18,849 nt of DNA, taken from Candidatus Elusimicrobium euhamitermitis. GTDB taxonomy: Bacteria; Elusimicrobiota; Elusimicrobia; Elusimicrobiales; Elusimicrobiaceae. Under the pieces are notes generated by a model, which was not told the DNA's origin, ran no database searches, and saw only the letters and a list, made by a program, of their open reading frames with translations. Below are positions 1 through 6,812 of this stretch, piece by piece; the first letter of the stretch is position 1, and each line of letters starts with the position of its first letter. Both the position numbers and the translations under genes were made by a program. Where the stretch lies: contig JAIRUU010000064.1 of the NCBI GenBank assembly GCA_031254225.1, positions 1 to 18,849 of the forward strand, given 5' to 3'.

Positions 1-25
1 CGCCGGTCTTTTTTTACGTCATATA
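1..25. other. Window edge; possible 3' half of a terminator
   Basis: The first bases read CGCCGGTC followed by seven T, which looks like the right arm and T-tract of a plus-strand intrinsic terminator belonging to a gene left of the window. The left arm is not in the window, so this cannot be confirmed. No coding sequence is visible before the pilin stop codon at 26-28. Confidence 0.2.
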
Positions 26-541
26 TTAAATTTTGCCGGGCGTGGAAATGTAAAGGCAATTCATCCAGGTCCAGCCGCAGCTTGTTTTTGGCGGATTATA
101 ATCAACCGCGCCGAGAGCGCGGCACAAGGAATCCGGCGTGCCGTTTGAAGTAGCGCAGATAATATCCCCTGTGCCTACCTGCCAAAAAATATTAACTTTT
201 GAGTCAGCCCTGTAAGCTATAACTCCAAGTTGATAAATAAGCACTGTCCAGTTTTTTGACAGAGTCCCCTTCTGTCCTGGCGGATTGTTCCCTGTCCACT
301 CCTGAATATCTGTAAGGGGTGCAGAAACGTCAAGGTCGTCAAATGTCGCGGGGAGGCCGCCGCTTTCAAGCTGATATCTTTTGTAACTTTCGGCAAGCGT
401 TCTTACGGTAATAACGGCTTCCATCGCCTTGGATTTTTCAACAGACTTTTGGTATTGCGGCAGCGCTATAGCCGCCAGAATGCCGATTATAAGAACGACA
501 ACCAATAATTCAATAAGAGTAAAACCGTTTTTATTAAGCAT
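26..541 (-). CDS. Type IV pilin / pseudopilin-like protein
   Basis: The product is a secreted filament subunit, 171 aa from the ATG at 539-541. It has the classic class III leader: a short charged MLNKNG, prepilin-peptidase cleavage after Gly6, then FTLIELLVVVLIIGILAAIA with Glu at mature position 5 and a hydrophobic helix to about residue 26. The C-terminal third holds four cysteines (after DII, DSL, KTS and WMN), fitting a disulfide-bonded D-region as in PilE/PilA. No assembly genes (pilB, pilC, pilD) are nearby, so this is an orphan subunit; major pilin versus minor pseudopilin cannot be decided. The start is uncertain: the only Shine-Dalgarno-like AGGA (559-562) lies 17 nt from the ATG, 2 nt from an upstream in-frame TTG (556) and 8 nt from an in-frame ATT (548-550). 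All choices leave a cleavable short leader. Confidence 0.85.
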   Translation of the reverse strand: MLNKNGFTLIELLVVVLIIGILAAIALPQYQKSVEKSKAMEAVITVRTLAESYKRYQLESGGLPATFDDLDVSAPLTDIQEWTGNNPPGQKGTLSKNWTVLIYQLGVIAYRADSKVNIFWQVGTGDIICATSNGTPDSLCRALGAVDYNPPKTSCGWTWMNCLYISTPGKI

Positions 542-578
542 AAAATGAATATACAAAATCCTGCTGACGACGGAAAGA

Positions 579-618
579 GTATAGTCTTTTTGATTTTTTG
601 TAATGTAAAAAGATTATA
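579..618 (-). promoter_or_regulatory. Putative pilin promoter region
   Basis: On the minus strand TTTACA (604-609) is followed after 19 nt by TATACT (579-584), placing transcription start near 572. A second perfect TATAAT box lies at 613-618 but has no good -35. Either could serve the pilin; the 19-nt spacer is long. Confidence 0.35.
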
Positions 619-690
619 GCAGACGCGCGCAGTTAAAACTATTTTAAAGATACATAAGAATACAACGCCACAGCCGCGCCCCAAATAATG

Positions 691-696
691 TAAAAT
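691..696 (+). promoter_or_regulatory. lptB -10 box, leaderless layout
   Basis: TAAAAT lies 7 nt upstream of the lptB ATG (704), so transcription would begin at or next to the start codon. There is no Shine-Dalgarno sequence before the ATG. A -35 match is poor (GCCACA, 18-nt spacer). The same geometry recurs at four other genes in the window. Confidence 0.4.
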
Positions 697-703
697 AGTT
701 TTC

Positions 704-1423
704 ATGGAATTAAGGTCAAAGGGCATTGAAAAAGTTTATAAACACCGCAAGGTGGTAAAGGGCGTGGATATTCACGTGTCGTCGGGTGAAATTGTCGGCC
801 TGCTGGGGCCCAACGGCGCGGGGAAGACAACCAGTTTTTATATGCTAGTAGGTTTCATACAGCCAAGCGCGGGCAAAGTTTTTATGGATAATAAAGACGT
901 TACCGAACTGCCTATGTACGAGCGCGCGCGCCACGGGCTGGGTTATCTTGCCCAGGAGCCGACTATTTTCAAAGGCCTGACCGTGGAAGAAAATTTGCTT
1001 GCCGTATTAGAACGCATAGAGTCTGACCGCGCAAAACAAAAAACCCGCGTGGACGGACTCTTGGAAGAGTTCGGCCTTACAAAACTTGCAAAACAAAAAG
1101 CGTGGACACTCTCCGGCGGCGAAAAACGGCGCATGGAAATAGCGCGCTGCATGATAAGCGACCCTAAAATTATACTGCTGGACGAGCCTTTTGTCGGCAT
1201 TGATCCGATAACCGTCTCGGACCTGCGCCAGATGATTTTTAAATTAAAAGACAAAGGCATAGGCGTGCTGATAACGGACCACAACGTGCGCGAAACTCTG
1301 CCGCTGACCGAGCGCGCGTATCTGATTTACGACGGTAAAATTTTAATAGAAGGCGACCAGGACACTCTGCTTAACGATAAAAACGCCCGAAAATTTTACC
1401 TGGGCGAAGATTTTAAGATGTAA
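704..1423 (+). CDS. lptB: LPS export ABC transporter ATPase LptB
   Basis: This is the cytoplasmic ATPase of the LptB2FG transporter, which extracts LPS from the inner membrane and drives it along the Lpt bridge. At 239 aa it has the usual LptB length. Visible motifs are Walker A GPNGAGKT (35-42), a Q-loop at YLAQEP (81-86), signature LSGGE (136-140) followed by KRRMEIAR, Walker B IILLDEP (156-162), D-loop GID and the switch histidine in ITDHNVRET (H193). The text FVGIDPITVSDL after Walker B is characteristic of LptB rather than of LivF/LivG relatives. The usual companions (lptA, lptC, rpoN) are absent, so the gene stands alone here, divergent from the pilin and ended by a bidirectional terminator. 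It appears to lack a 5' leader. Confidence 0.93.
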   Translation: MELRSKGIEKVYKHRKVVKGVDIHVSSGEIVGLLGPNGAGKTTSFYMLVGFIQPSAGKVFMDNKDVTELPMYERARHGLGYLAQEPTIFKGLTVEENLLAVLERIESDRAKQKTRVDGLLEEFGLTKLAKQKAWTLSGGEKRRMEIARCMISDPKIILLDEPFVGIDPITVSDLRQMIFKLKDKGIGVLITDHNVRETLPLTERAYLIYDGKILIEGDQDTLLNDKNARKFYLGEDFKM

Positions 1424-1460
1424 AAACTGCGGTATAAACAGGCAATAAAACAATTAAAAC

Positions 1461-1496
1461 AAAAACCCGCCGCGTCGTATACCGCGGCGGGTCTTT
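1461..1496. terminator. Bidirectional intrinsic terminator (lptB / Cys-rich gene)
   Basis: A perfect 9-bp GC stem, CCCGCCGCG (1466-1474) with CGCGGCGGG (1483-1491), encloses an 8-nt loop. It is flanked by AAAAA on the left and TCTTT on the right, so it can end transcription of lptB (+) and of the convergent cysteine-rich gene (-). Confidence 0.8.
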
Positions 1497-1517
1497 AATA
1501 ATCATCTGTTTGGGCTT

Positions 1518-2321
1518 CTATTTAATTACCTTGCAGCCAAGATAAAATCTGTCTCCTTGATAACAAAGACCGCCGGCAGGATCGGCGACATCAGTATCAC
1601 AGGAATCATATGGCAAATAACACACTTCAACGGTGCCGGCAGGTTGGGTAGTTATGTGCGGCATTGCTAATCCGCAGTCTATCTGTTTGCTGGGATCAAC
1701 ATAGCTGGGGCACATATCTAAGTAATCCGCTGCCACTCCACCCACTGCTGCGCCCCCTTGTCTGTTAAGCTGCCGTTTCACTGCATCACATGTGTCAGTA
1801 CAATTACCTTGAGGCGCACCAAATCCCTTAAAGTCGCGCACCCAATAGGTGGCGGCAACTATTGTTCTGCAATTACAATTTATGTAACTAACCCCGCCGC
1901 AGGTTACGGTCCCGTTAAAATTAAAATTATTGCTGCCGCAGCAAGATTTACAGTAATTTGATGCATCCGCCGCCGGTACCCAGCCGCCTGAACCCGCAGT
2001 ACATTTGTATGAAGAACAGTCCTCCCCCTTACAGCACCCGCCGGAGTCTTCCTGATAAGCATTACCGGTTTTTATAGGCGTTGAGCCGCTGCAGTTTAAC
2101 GAGCTGCACGGCGTTTTGCAGTAAGAAGTTGACCACTGCGCGCCGCCGCCGGTCCATACTTTGTCCGTTCCGGCTTTAAGAGCGCAGCAGATATTTAAGT
2201 CTACGCCCGGCACGCTCTGGTTGCACCTGCAGTCCTCATAATTGCTGTAGGCGTATATTATAATTGTTCCCGCCGCGAAAAATAAAACCGCGGCAAATAT
2301 ATTTATTATGGTTTTTTTCAC
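1518..2321 (-). CDS. Secreted cysteine-rich protein of unknown function
   Basis: I do not recognise this 267-aa protein. It begins with a lysine pair and a hydrophobic segment (about residues 4-25, INIFAAVLFFAAGTIIIYAY) that acts as a signal peptide or N-terminal anchor, placing the rest outside the inner membrane. The remainder holds 25 cysteines, including three CC pairs (ICC, GCC, SCC) and many CxC or CxxC spacings, and is rich in Gly, Ser, Asn and Thr. This pattern implies extensive disulfide bonding or metal binding. The start codon is GTG (2319-2321), supported by a strong Shine-Dalgarno GAGGAGGA (2327-2334) with 5-nt spacing. The gene is monocistronic, with its own upstream -10 and the shared terminator downstream. 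The hydrophobic N-terminus loosely resembles a pseudopilin helix, but there is no G/FxxxE cleavage motif. Confidence 0.75.
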   Translation of the reverse strand: MKKTIINIFAAVLFFAAGTIIIYAYSNYEDCRCNQSVPGVDLNICCALKAGTDKVWTGGGAQWSTSYCKTPCSSLNCSGSTPIKTGNAYQEDSGGCCKGEDCSSYKCTAGSGGWVPAADASNYCKSCCGSNNFNFNGTVTCGGVSYINCNCRTIVAATYWVRDFKGFGAPQGNCTDTCDAVKRQLNRQGGAAVGGVAADYLDMCPSYVDPSKQIDCGLAMPHITTQPAGTVEVCYLPYDSCDTDVADPAGGLCYQGDRFYLGCKVIK

Positions 2322-2351
2322 AAAAATCCTCCTCGCGTCTTTATATTCTAA

Positions 2352-2357
2352 ATTATA
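2352..2357 (-). promoter_or_regulatory. -10 box for the Cys-rich gene
   Basis: A perfect TATAAT on the minus strand lies about 30 nt upstream of the GTG start and allows a short leader carrying GAGGAGGA. No convincing -35 is seen at 16-18 nt. The rest of 2380-2480 is AT-rich and holds two copies of a 13-mer, GTTTTTTATAAAA (2409-2421 and 2481-2493), of unknown meaning. Confidence 0.35.
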
Positions 2358-2487
2358 AAAAAGGTAATATAAAACAATTAAAAAGGCTATGTTGGTCTCA
2401 GACGTAGAGTTTTTTATAAAATCAAAAACATATTTTTCGGATTTCTAGATAAAAATGATAAGGAAACTGTATAGGAAGAAGTTTTTT

Positions 2488-2521
2488 ATAAAAAATCCGC
2501 TGTCTTATGACAGCGGATTTT
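2488..2521 (-). terminator. Intrinsic terminator of the peptidase operon
   Basis: A perfect 13-bp stem, AAAATCCGCTGTC (2492-2504) with GACAGCGGATTTT (2509-2521), closes a TTAT loop. Read on the minus strand it is followed by a T-rich tract and lies about 30 nt past the peptidase stop codon. The symmetric A/T flanks would also allow plus-strand termination. Confidence 0.85.
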
Positions 2522-2552
2522 ATGCGTCAGAATTTAATAGCTTACAAGCATA

Positions 2553-3932
2553 TTATCTCTTGGTTTTGTCTTTTAAATCAGCGTCGTAACTCTTTCTAAG
2601 CTCCGCGTACCAGAACCAAAATTTTGACTCAAAATCGTCTATCCCGCCAAATGTGTAAGCTTTTTTAAGCGCCTCTTCCACCGTGTATTTTTTATGCCGC
2701 GCTTCGCCGTTTTTATCATAAACCGTTTCGCCGTTTTTTATCAAACTCATAAACTGGCGGAATTTGATTTGGTTTTCCGGCGTAGAAGCGTTATACGGCT
2801 TCCACAAAAATCTCACCATGGCGTACGCCTGCAGATACCAGTCCTGCACTTTGCCGGCGGAAGAAAACGCTTCAAGGCTTTTGTCATTCATAAACTCGTT
2901 AAACCTGATAAAATACAAAATCTGCCCGCCGGTATTTTTCTGGTTTTTTTTGCCTATAAGTTTATACGCGCGCAAATCTTTCCTTAATAAATCTTTGGCC
3001 CATTCGCCGCCGGCCGCGTTCAGGCTGATGTCCTCCATATTAACCGCCATGCCCTCGTCCAGCCAAAGCGGCAGACCGGAAACGTAACCGCCGTTAATCA
3101 TATGCGTGTACTCGTGCATAAAATCTTTTTTAAGGCCGTCCCTGTCGCCGGCGGTATTATAAAGCACTATGGTGTTTTCCGTCGGGAAAGACAGGGCTTC
3201 GGACCATTGGTAGGGCGCAAATTCGCCCTTTAAATAATCTTCCCGCGTTTTATAAATATAGACGTTGGTTTTATCCGGCATGGGAACAGGCATGTTCATG
3301 CGCATGGAGGCGTAGGCGCTTTCAAAAGTCATGCCGATGTTGGGCGTAGCCATGCCGAAACCTTTTTTATCGGTAAAAATATTAAAGTTGGAAGTGTGAG
3401 CCTGCACCCACGACGGGCCGGGCTTGGAATAATCTTTTTTTATAATTTTTATCTTCGGAGCCGGAGCGGGAACAGGCTTTGGCGCGGCGGCGGAAGCGGG
3501 AACATTGGCCGGAGCCGCGGCCGTTTTTTGGGTTTCAGTTTTTTTGGATTCATTGGGAACGGAAGTTTGAGCCGCCGGCGTACTTACCGCCGACGTAGCG
3601 GTGGTCAGCGGAACGGTTATACTGCTCATATCAATCAGACTGAAAGTGGATTGTTCCTCCGGCGCTGCCGGCGCGGTTAGCGCGGGAACAACCGGCCTTC
3701 CGGAAACAGGCCGTAAAATTTTATCGTCTAAAACGGGAGCGGGACGCTCGGCCTCGGTTTCCGTTTTTTTCTCTTGCGCCGGCAGGCCGCCTACTGCCGG
3801 CGTTACCTTTGATTCCAAACCGCCGTCCTGCGCCGCGCAAAACAGCTGCGCCGCCGCCAGAAATATAAAAACGGGAGCATGTCTTTTAAACATACTCCCA
3901 AGATATAAAAATTTCCGTAATAACTCAGACAT
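2553..3932 (-). CDS. Secreted MA-clan (HExxH) metallopeptidase-like protein
   Basis: This is a 459-aa exported protein. The hydrophobic export signal (APVFIFLAAAQLFCAAQ) begins near residue 19. A long low-complexity linker rich in Ala, Pro, Thr and Ser follows (about 40-165), then a folded domain (about 175-440). That domain contains the zinc motif HEYTH (273-277) and a downstream glutamate in WLDEGMA (E293), the arrangement of gluzincins of the peptidase MA-like group. The protein may therefore cut peptides in the periplasm or on the surface; its substrate is unknown. Start choice: the ATG at 3930-3932 overlaps the upstream regulator gene by 8 nt. An internal ATG at 3891-3893 (MFKRHAPV) gives a more typical signal peptide and may be the true start. 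The gene follows the TrpR-like regulator and ends at a strong terminator. Confidence 0.75.
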   Translation of the reverse strand: MSELLRKFLYLGSMFKRHAPVFIFLAAAQLFCAAQDGGLESKVTPAVGGLPAQEKKTETEAERPAPVLDDKILRPVSGRPVVPALTAPAAPEEQSTFSLIDMSSITVPLTTATSAVSTPAAQTSVPNESKKTETQKTAAAPANVPASAAAPKPVPAPAPKIKIIKKDYSKPGPSWVQAHTSNFNIFTDKKGFGMATPNIGMTFESAYASMRMNMPVPMPDKTNVYIYKTREDYLKGEFAPYQWSEALSFPTENTIVLYNTAGDRDGLKKDFMHEYTHMINGGYVSGLPLWLDEGMAVNMEDISLNAAGGEWAKDLLRKDLRAYKLIGKKNQKNTGGQILYFIRFNEFMNDKSLEAFSSAGKVQDWYLQAYAMVRFLWKPYNASTPENQIKFRQFMSLIKNGETVYDKNGEARHKKYTVEEALKKAYTFGGIDDFESKFWFWYAELRKSYDADLKDKTKR

Positions 3933-4278
3933 GTTTTCTTTTAAATTTAATCAGCTGCTTTATTTTTGTAAACCTGTTCGCGAATTTTTTATTTTCTTTT
4001 TTCTTAACGCGTTCCAAAATCAATTTATAACCCTGGTAACTTTCTTCGTTTAAAAATCTGGCCACGCGGCCTACCGTCGTCGTGCTTATGCCGGTAAGTT
4101 CGTTAATCTGGCGGTAAGAAGCGCCGTCGCTTAGCATCTGCGCCACAAGCCAGCGCTCGTTTAAATCACGCAGTTCGCCGGGCGTGCAAATGTCTTTTAA
4201 AAATCTTTCGGCCTCAATTTCATTTTTCAGGGAAAGCAACGCTTTGTAAAGTGATATGCTGTTATAATTATTTTCCAT
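3925..4278 (-). CDS. TrpR/YerC-family DNA-binding regulator
   Basis: This 117-aa helical protein matches the TrpR superfamily, YerC/YecD type. It has an N-terminal helical dimerisation region, LCTPGELRDLNERW-like text at residues 31-43 (CTPGELRDLNERW), and a helix-turn-helix around 53-77 (ASYRQINELTGISTTTVGRV). E. coli TrpR uses tryptophan as corepressor; YerC-type ligands are, to my knowledge, not established. It is longer than usual because of a very basic tail (91-117, about ten Lys/Arg). The gene is divergent from serC, and the two promoters share their -35 bases, so autoregulation together with serCA control is a natural inference. It is co-transcribed with the downstream peptidase, overlapping its longer start. 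It has no Shine-Dalgarno and a leaderless promoter layout. Confidence 0.85.
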   Translation of the reverse strand: MENNYNSISLYKALLSLKNEIEAERFLKDICTPGELRDLNERWLVAQMLSDGASYRQINELTGISTTTVGRVARFLNEESYQGYKLILERVKKKENKKFANRFTKIKQLIKFKRKHV

Positions 4279-4284
4279 ACCATA

Positions 4285-4313
4285 GTTTTAACATATGTTG
4301 TGACGCTTGTCAA
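4285..4313 (-). promoter_or_regulatory. Promoter of the TrpR-like regulator
   Basis: On the minus strand a perfect TTGACA (4308-4313) is followed by a 17-nt spacer and TAAAAC (4285-4290), then 6 nt to the ATG (4276-4278). Transcription would start essentially at the start codon. The spacer contains the palindrome ACATATGT (4291-4298). Confidence 0.6.
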
Positions 4314-4320
4314 AGGCGTC
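4302..4320. promoter_or_regulatory. Candidate operator: inverted repeat over shared -35
   Basis: GACGC (4302-4306) and GCGTC (4316-4320) form an inverted repeat with a 9-nt centre, TTGTCAAAG, that contains both overlapping -35 boxes. A protein bound here would block both divergent promoters. The adjacent TrpR-like regulator is the obvious candidate. The arms are only 5 bp, so chance is not excluded. Confidence 0.35.
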
Positions 4321-4335
4321 TTAATGTTCTATTAT
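4307..4335 (+). promoter_or_regulatory. serC promoter
   Basis: TTGTCA (4307-4312), a 17-nt spacer and TATTAT (4330-4335) form a good sigma-70-type promoter with transcription start near 4342. The leader of about 33 nt carries GAGGA (4361-4365), 9 nt before the serC ATG. Unlike the divergent regulator, serC therefore has an ordinary leader. Confidence 0.65.
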
Positions 4336-4374
4336 ATTGATACAGCAGGAATTTAAACTTGAGGAATAAAAAAA

Positions 4375-5535
4375 ATGAATATACCGTCGGAAATATTGCC
4401 TGATGTCACCTTTGCCTGCGGCCCCAGCCAGGGCCACCCGCAGGCTAGAAATACACCGCTGCACCAGACTCTTTTTGAACGTTCCCACCGCAGCGCGGGC
4501 CTTGCAGAAAACGGCCTTTATAAAGAAGCGACCGAGAATATTAAAAAACTTCTGCAAGTACCCTCAGACTACACCTTAATTTTTTTTCACGGCGGCGCGA
4601 CAACCGCCATGGACGCTATTGCCTGGAATCTGGCGGATGACTCCGTCTCGGGCCTTGCTTTCGGCGCATTTTCAAATTTGTGGTGCAAAAAAATAGCCTC
4701 CGCGCTGCCCTCAGACGTAAAAAAAGATTTTAAATCCGCACCCAAAGGCGAGTATTTCCCCAAAGAGCTTCCTGATTTTAAAGCCAGCCTCGTCATGCTG
4801 ACGCCGAACGAAACTTCCACTGGCGCGCAAATACCTAACGATTATCTTGAAAATGCCTGGGCAAACCGCGGCGGAAACACGCTTATCGCGTGGGACTGCA
4901 CGTCCTGCGCCGGCGGCCGCGTGCTGCCCGTAGGAAAATATGACGCTATGGTGTTTTCGCTTCAAAAATGTTTTGGCGCGGGCGGCGGAACAAGCGTTCT
5001 TATTTTGAGCCCGAAAGCCGTGGCGCGCGCGCAGGCCGTAGCTCCCAAACGCCTGATACCTTATATATTGCAGTTTGCCGAAGCCCTTGAAAAAGCCAAA
5101 AAATATCAGACGGTAAACACCCCCTCAACCACTAACATCTGGCTGGCTAACGAAGCCGCGAAGTGGATGCTGGCAAACGGCGGCCTTAAAGCTATGGAAG
5201 ATTTGTGCAAAAAACACGCCGCGTACCTTTTTGATTTTGCCAAGAAAACGGATTATCTTGAACCGCTTATACGCGAAGAAGAAAACCGCTCTTTTACGAC
5301 GGTAACCCTTCGCATAACAGACCAGAAATTAAAAGACGCGGATATTTCCAAGGCCGTCAAAAACACCGGCAAGCCGTGCCTTGCCGACGGCATTTCCAAA
5401 TATTCCACCGTGGAAGAAAATTCTCTGCGCGTGGCCTGTTTCCCTTTTGTTGACGTAACGGGCACGGCGCAGTATGAGAAACTTGCAAAAACAATTTCCT
5501 GGATAGTTAAAGAAATGAGGACGGCGCATTTATGA
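4375..5535 (+). CDS. serC: Phosphoserine aminotransferase
   Basis: SerC is a PLP enzyme that converts 3-phosphohydroxypyruvate and glutamate to O-phosphoserine and 2-oxoglutarate, the second step of serine synthesis. This 386-aa protein has the family signatures: an N-terminal GPSQG phosphate region (16-20), HRSAG (38-42), FHGGATTAMDA (71-81) for cofactor phosphate binding, the AWDCTSCAGG aspartate that contacts the pyridine ring (D174), and the Schiff-base lysine in FSLQKCFG (K198). The QK context and overall sequence look closer to the archaeal/actinobacterial-type SerC than to the E. coli enzyme; this is an impression, not an alignment. serA follows with a 4-nt ATGA overlap, so the two are translationally coupled and together make phosphoserine. 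Confidence 0.9.
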   Translation: MNIPSEILPDVTFACGPSQGHPQARNTPLHQTLFERSHRSAGLAENGLYKEATENIKKLLQVPSDYTLIFFHGGATTAMDAIAWNLADDSVSGLAFGAFSNLWCKKIASALPSDVKKDFKSAPKGEYFPKELPDFKASLVMLTPNETSTGAQIPNDYLENAWANRGGNTLIAWDCTSCAGGRVLPVGKYDAMVFSLQKCFGAGGGTSVLILSPKAVARAQAVAPKRLIPYILQFAEALEKAKKYQTVNTPSTTNIWLANEAAKWMLANGGLKAMEDLCKKHAAYLFDFAKKTDYLEPLIREEENRSFTTVTLRITDQKLKDADISKAVKNTGKPCLADGISKYSTVEENSLRVACFPFVDVTGTAQYEKLAKTISWIVKEMRTAHL

Positions 5536-6488
5536 AAATTTTAATAGCGGACAGTTTTCCCGCCCACTGGCAGGAAGTTCTTAAAGAAAAAAAACATGAG
5601 ATAATTTACCAGCCTAAACTTGATGAAAATACTCTCCCCGCCGCCGTAAAAGACAATCAGCCGGAAATTATAATAGTAAGAAGCACGAAAGTAAACGCCG
5701 CCGCCATAGACGCGTGCGGCAAACTTAAATTAATAATCCGCGCCGGCGCGGGTTATGACACTATTGACGTAAAACACGCCAAAGAAAAAGGCGTTGCCGT
5801 CTGCAACTGCCCGGGCACGAATTCAATAGCCGTGGCCGAACTGACGCTGGGCCTCATACTCGCTTTAGACCGCAGGATTTATGATAATACCGCCGACCTG
5901 CGCGCGGGCGTCTGGGACAAAACAAAATACAGCAAAGCGCGCGGGATTTACGGCCGCACTATAGGCATAATCGGCCTTGGCCACATAGGGCGAGAAGTGG
6001 CTAAACGGGCGGAAGCTTTCGGTATGAAAATTCTGGGTTTTGACCCTTTTGTAAAAGCCGAAACTCTTAAAGGCTTTAACATAACTATGGTGGATGATTT
6101 ATACAAGCTCGCCGCGCAGGCGGATATTTTGACCGTGCACGTCCCCAATAACGCCGGCACAAAAAATTTATTTGACGAGAAATTTTTTAACGCCTGCAAA
6201 GACGGCGCGTACTTCATAAATGCCGCCCGCGGCGGCCTTGTAAAAGAAAGCGCGCTTGTTGAGGCAGCCGGCAAAAAAGGTATCCGCGCGGGACTGGACG
6301 TTTATGAAATTGAGCCGGCAGACGGCACGGGAAAATTTGAAGACTCCGTCATGCAACAGGAAAACATTTACGGCACGCACCACATAGGCGCGAGCACTGA
6401 CCAGGCGCAGGACAGCGTTTCGGAACTGGCGGTAAAGATAATAGACCAGCTTGCGTTAAACGGAAGTTATTTACACCAGGTTAATTAA
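5532..6488 (+). CDS. serA: D-3-phosphoglycerate dehydrogenase (short form)
   Basis: SerA is the NAD-dependent oxidoreductase that opens the phosphorylated serine pathway by oxidising 3-phosphoglycerate. It has 318 aa, with a D-isomer 2-hydroxyacid dehydrogenase fold: substrate segment IIRAGAGYDTID (68-79), PGTNSIAVAELT (94-105), Rossmann motif GLGHIG (148-153), catalytic arginine in NAARGG (R233), the acidic relay in YEIEP (about 258-262) and the catalytic histidine in THHIGAST (H284). There is no C-terminal ACT or ASB domain, so serine feedback inhibition of the E. coli type is not expected; control may instead be transcriptional. The name follows from coupling to serC; alone it could be another hydroxyacid dehydrogenase. 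GAGGA (5517-5521) lies 10 nt before the ATG, inside serC. Confidence 0.88.
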   Translation: MKILIADSFPAHWQEVLKEKKHEIIYQPKLDENTLPAAVKDNQPEIIIVRSTKVNAAAIDACGKLKLIIRAGAGYDTIDVKHAKEKGVAVCNCPGTNSIAVAELTLGLILALDRRIYDNTADLRAGVWDKTKYSKARGIYGRTIGIIGLGHIGREVAKRAEAFGMKILGFDPFVKAETLKGFNITMVDDLYKLAAQADILTVHVPNNAGTKNLFDEKFFNACKDGAYFINAARGGLVKESALVEAAGKKGIRAGLDVYEIEPADGTGKFEDSVMQQENIYGTHHIGASTDQAQDSVSELAVKIIDQLALNGSYLHQVN

Positions 6489-6511
6489 AGAAAAAACCGG
6501 TAAAACTTTAT

Positions 6512-6703
6512 ATGAATGAACCGAAAACCCAAACTCCGTGGCTCACGTTTTTTATTCTCTTGTTATCTGCCGCAAGCGCGGCTGCCGCCGGCGCCACAAT
6601 TATGTATTTTAATATTAAATCCATGGCTTTGCAGTTTGGGCTATGCGCATTTTTTCTTATAATGTCAATACAAACTTTCTTTGACAGCATGGAAACGCAG
6701 TAA
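6512..6703 (+). CDS. Small two-helix membrane protein, unknown
   Basis: This is a 63-aa hydrophobic protein with two predicted membrane segments, about residues 11-32 (TFFILLLSAASAAAAGATIMY) and 41-57 (FGLCAFFLIMSIQTFF), joined by a short loop. It has a polar N-terminus and an acidic C-terminus. It lies 23 nt after serA on the same strand and probably rides on the serCA transcript. No strong Shine-Dalgarno precedes the ATG. I do not recognise a family. Confidence 0.55.
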   Translation: MNEPKTQTPWLTFFILLLSAASAAAAGATIMYFNIKSMALQFGLCAFFLIMSIQTFFDSMETQ

Positions 6704-6812
6704 GGATAACACAACAGACTCCGCAGTAATAGTCATCTATTTCTTAATACCCATAGGCATAATTTTAGTAATAACCGTTATTGCCGCAGTATTATCTTTT
6801 TTAAATCCATAA
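6681..6812 (+). CDS. Possible tiny single-helix membrane protein
   Basis: In the +1 frame relative to the preceding small gene, an open frame of 43 codons runs from TTG (6681) to TAA (6810-6812) and encodes a strongly hydrophobic stretch (AVIVIYFLIPIGIILV and on) ending in SFLNP. The first 23 nt overlap the upstream gene. The only ribosome-binding-like sequence is AAGGA (6702-6706), which lies inside the frame with no ATG, GTG or TTG after it, so the start is unsupported. It may be a real small protein with a rare start, a relic, or chance. It fills most of the otherwise gene-free 6704-6834 gap. Confidence 0.25.
   Translation: MTAWKRSKDNTTDSAVIVIYFLIPIGIILVITVIAAVLSFLNP

Noticed and set aside
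2389..2448. Plus-strand 19-codon ORF beginning ATGTTGGTC
   Set aside because: Too short, with a poorly spaced purine run before it and AT-rich, low-complexity content; chance is the simplest explanation.
2409..2493. 13-bp direct repeat GTTTTTTATAAAA (2409-2421 and 2481-2493) as a mobile-element footprint
   Set aside because: Pure AT-rich low complexity, no inverted ends, and the second copy is part of the terminator tail.
2455..2589. Plus-strand 44-codon ORF between the Cys-rich and peptidase genes
   Set aside because: It runs straight through the perfect terminator hairpin at 2492-2521 and into the antisense of the peptidase gene, with no ribosome binding site.
3396..4053. Long open frames antisense to the Ala/Pro-rich part of the peptidase and the regulator
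   Set aside because: Arg/Gly/Ser-rich translations with no domain signature, produced by GC-rich low-complexity codons read backwards.
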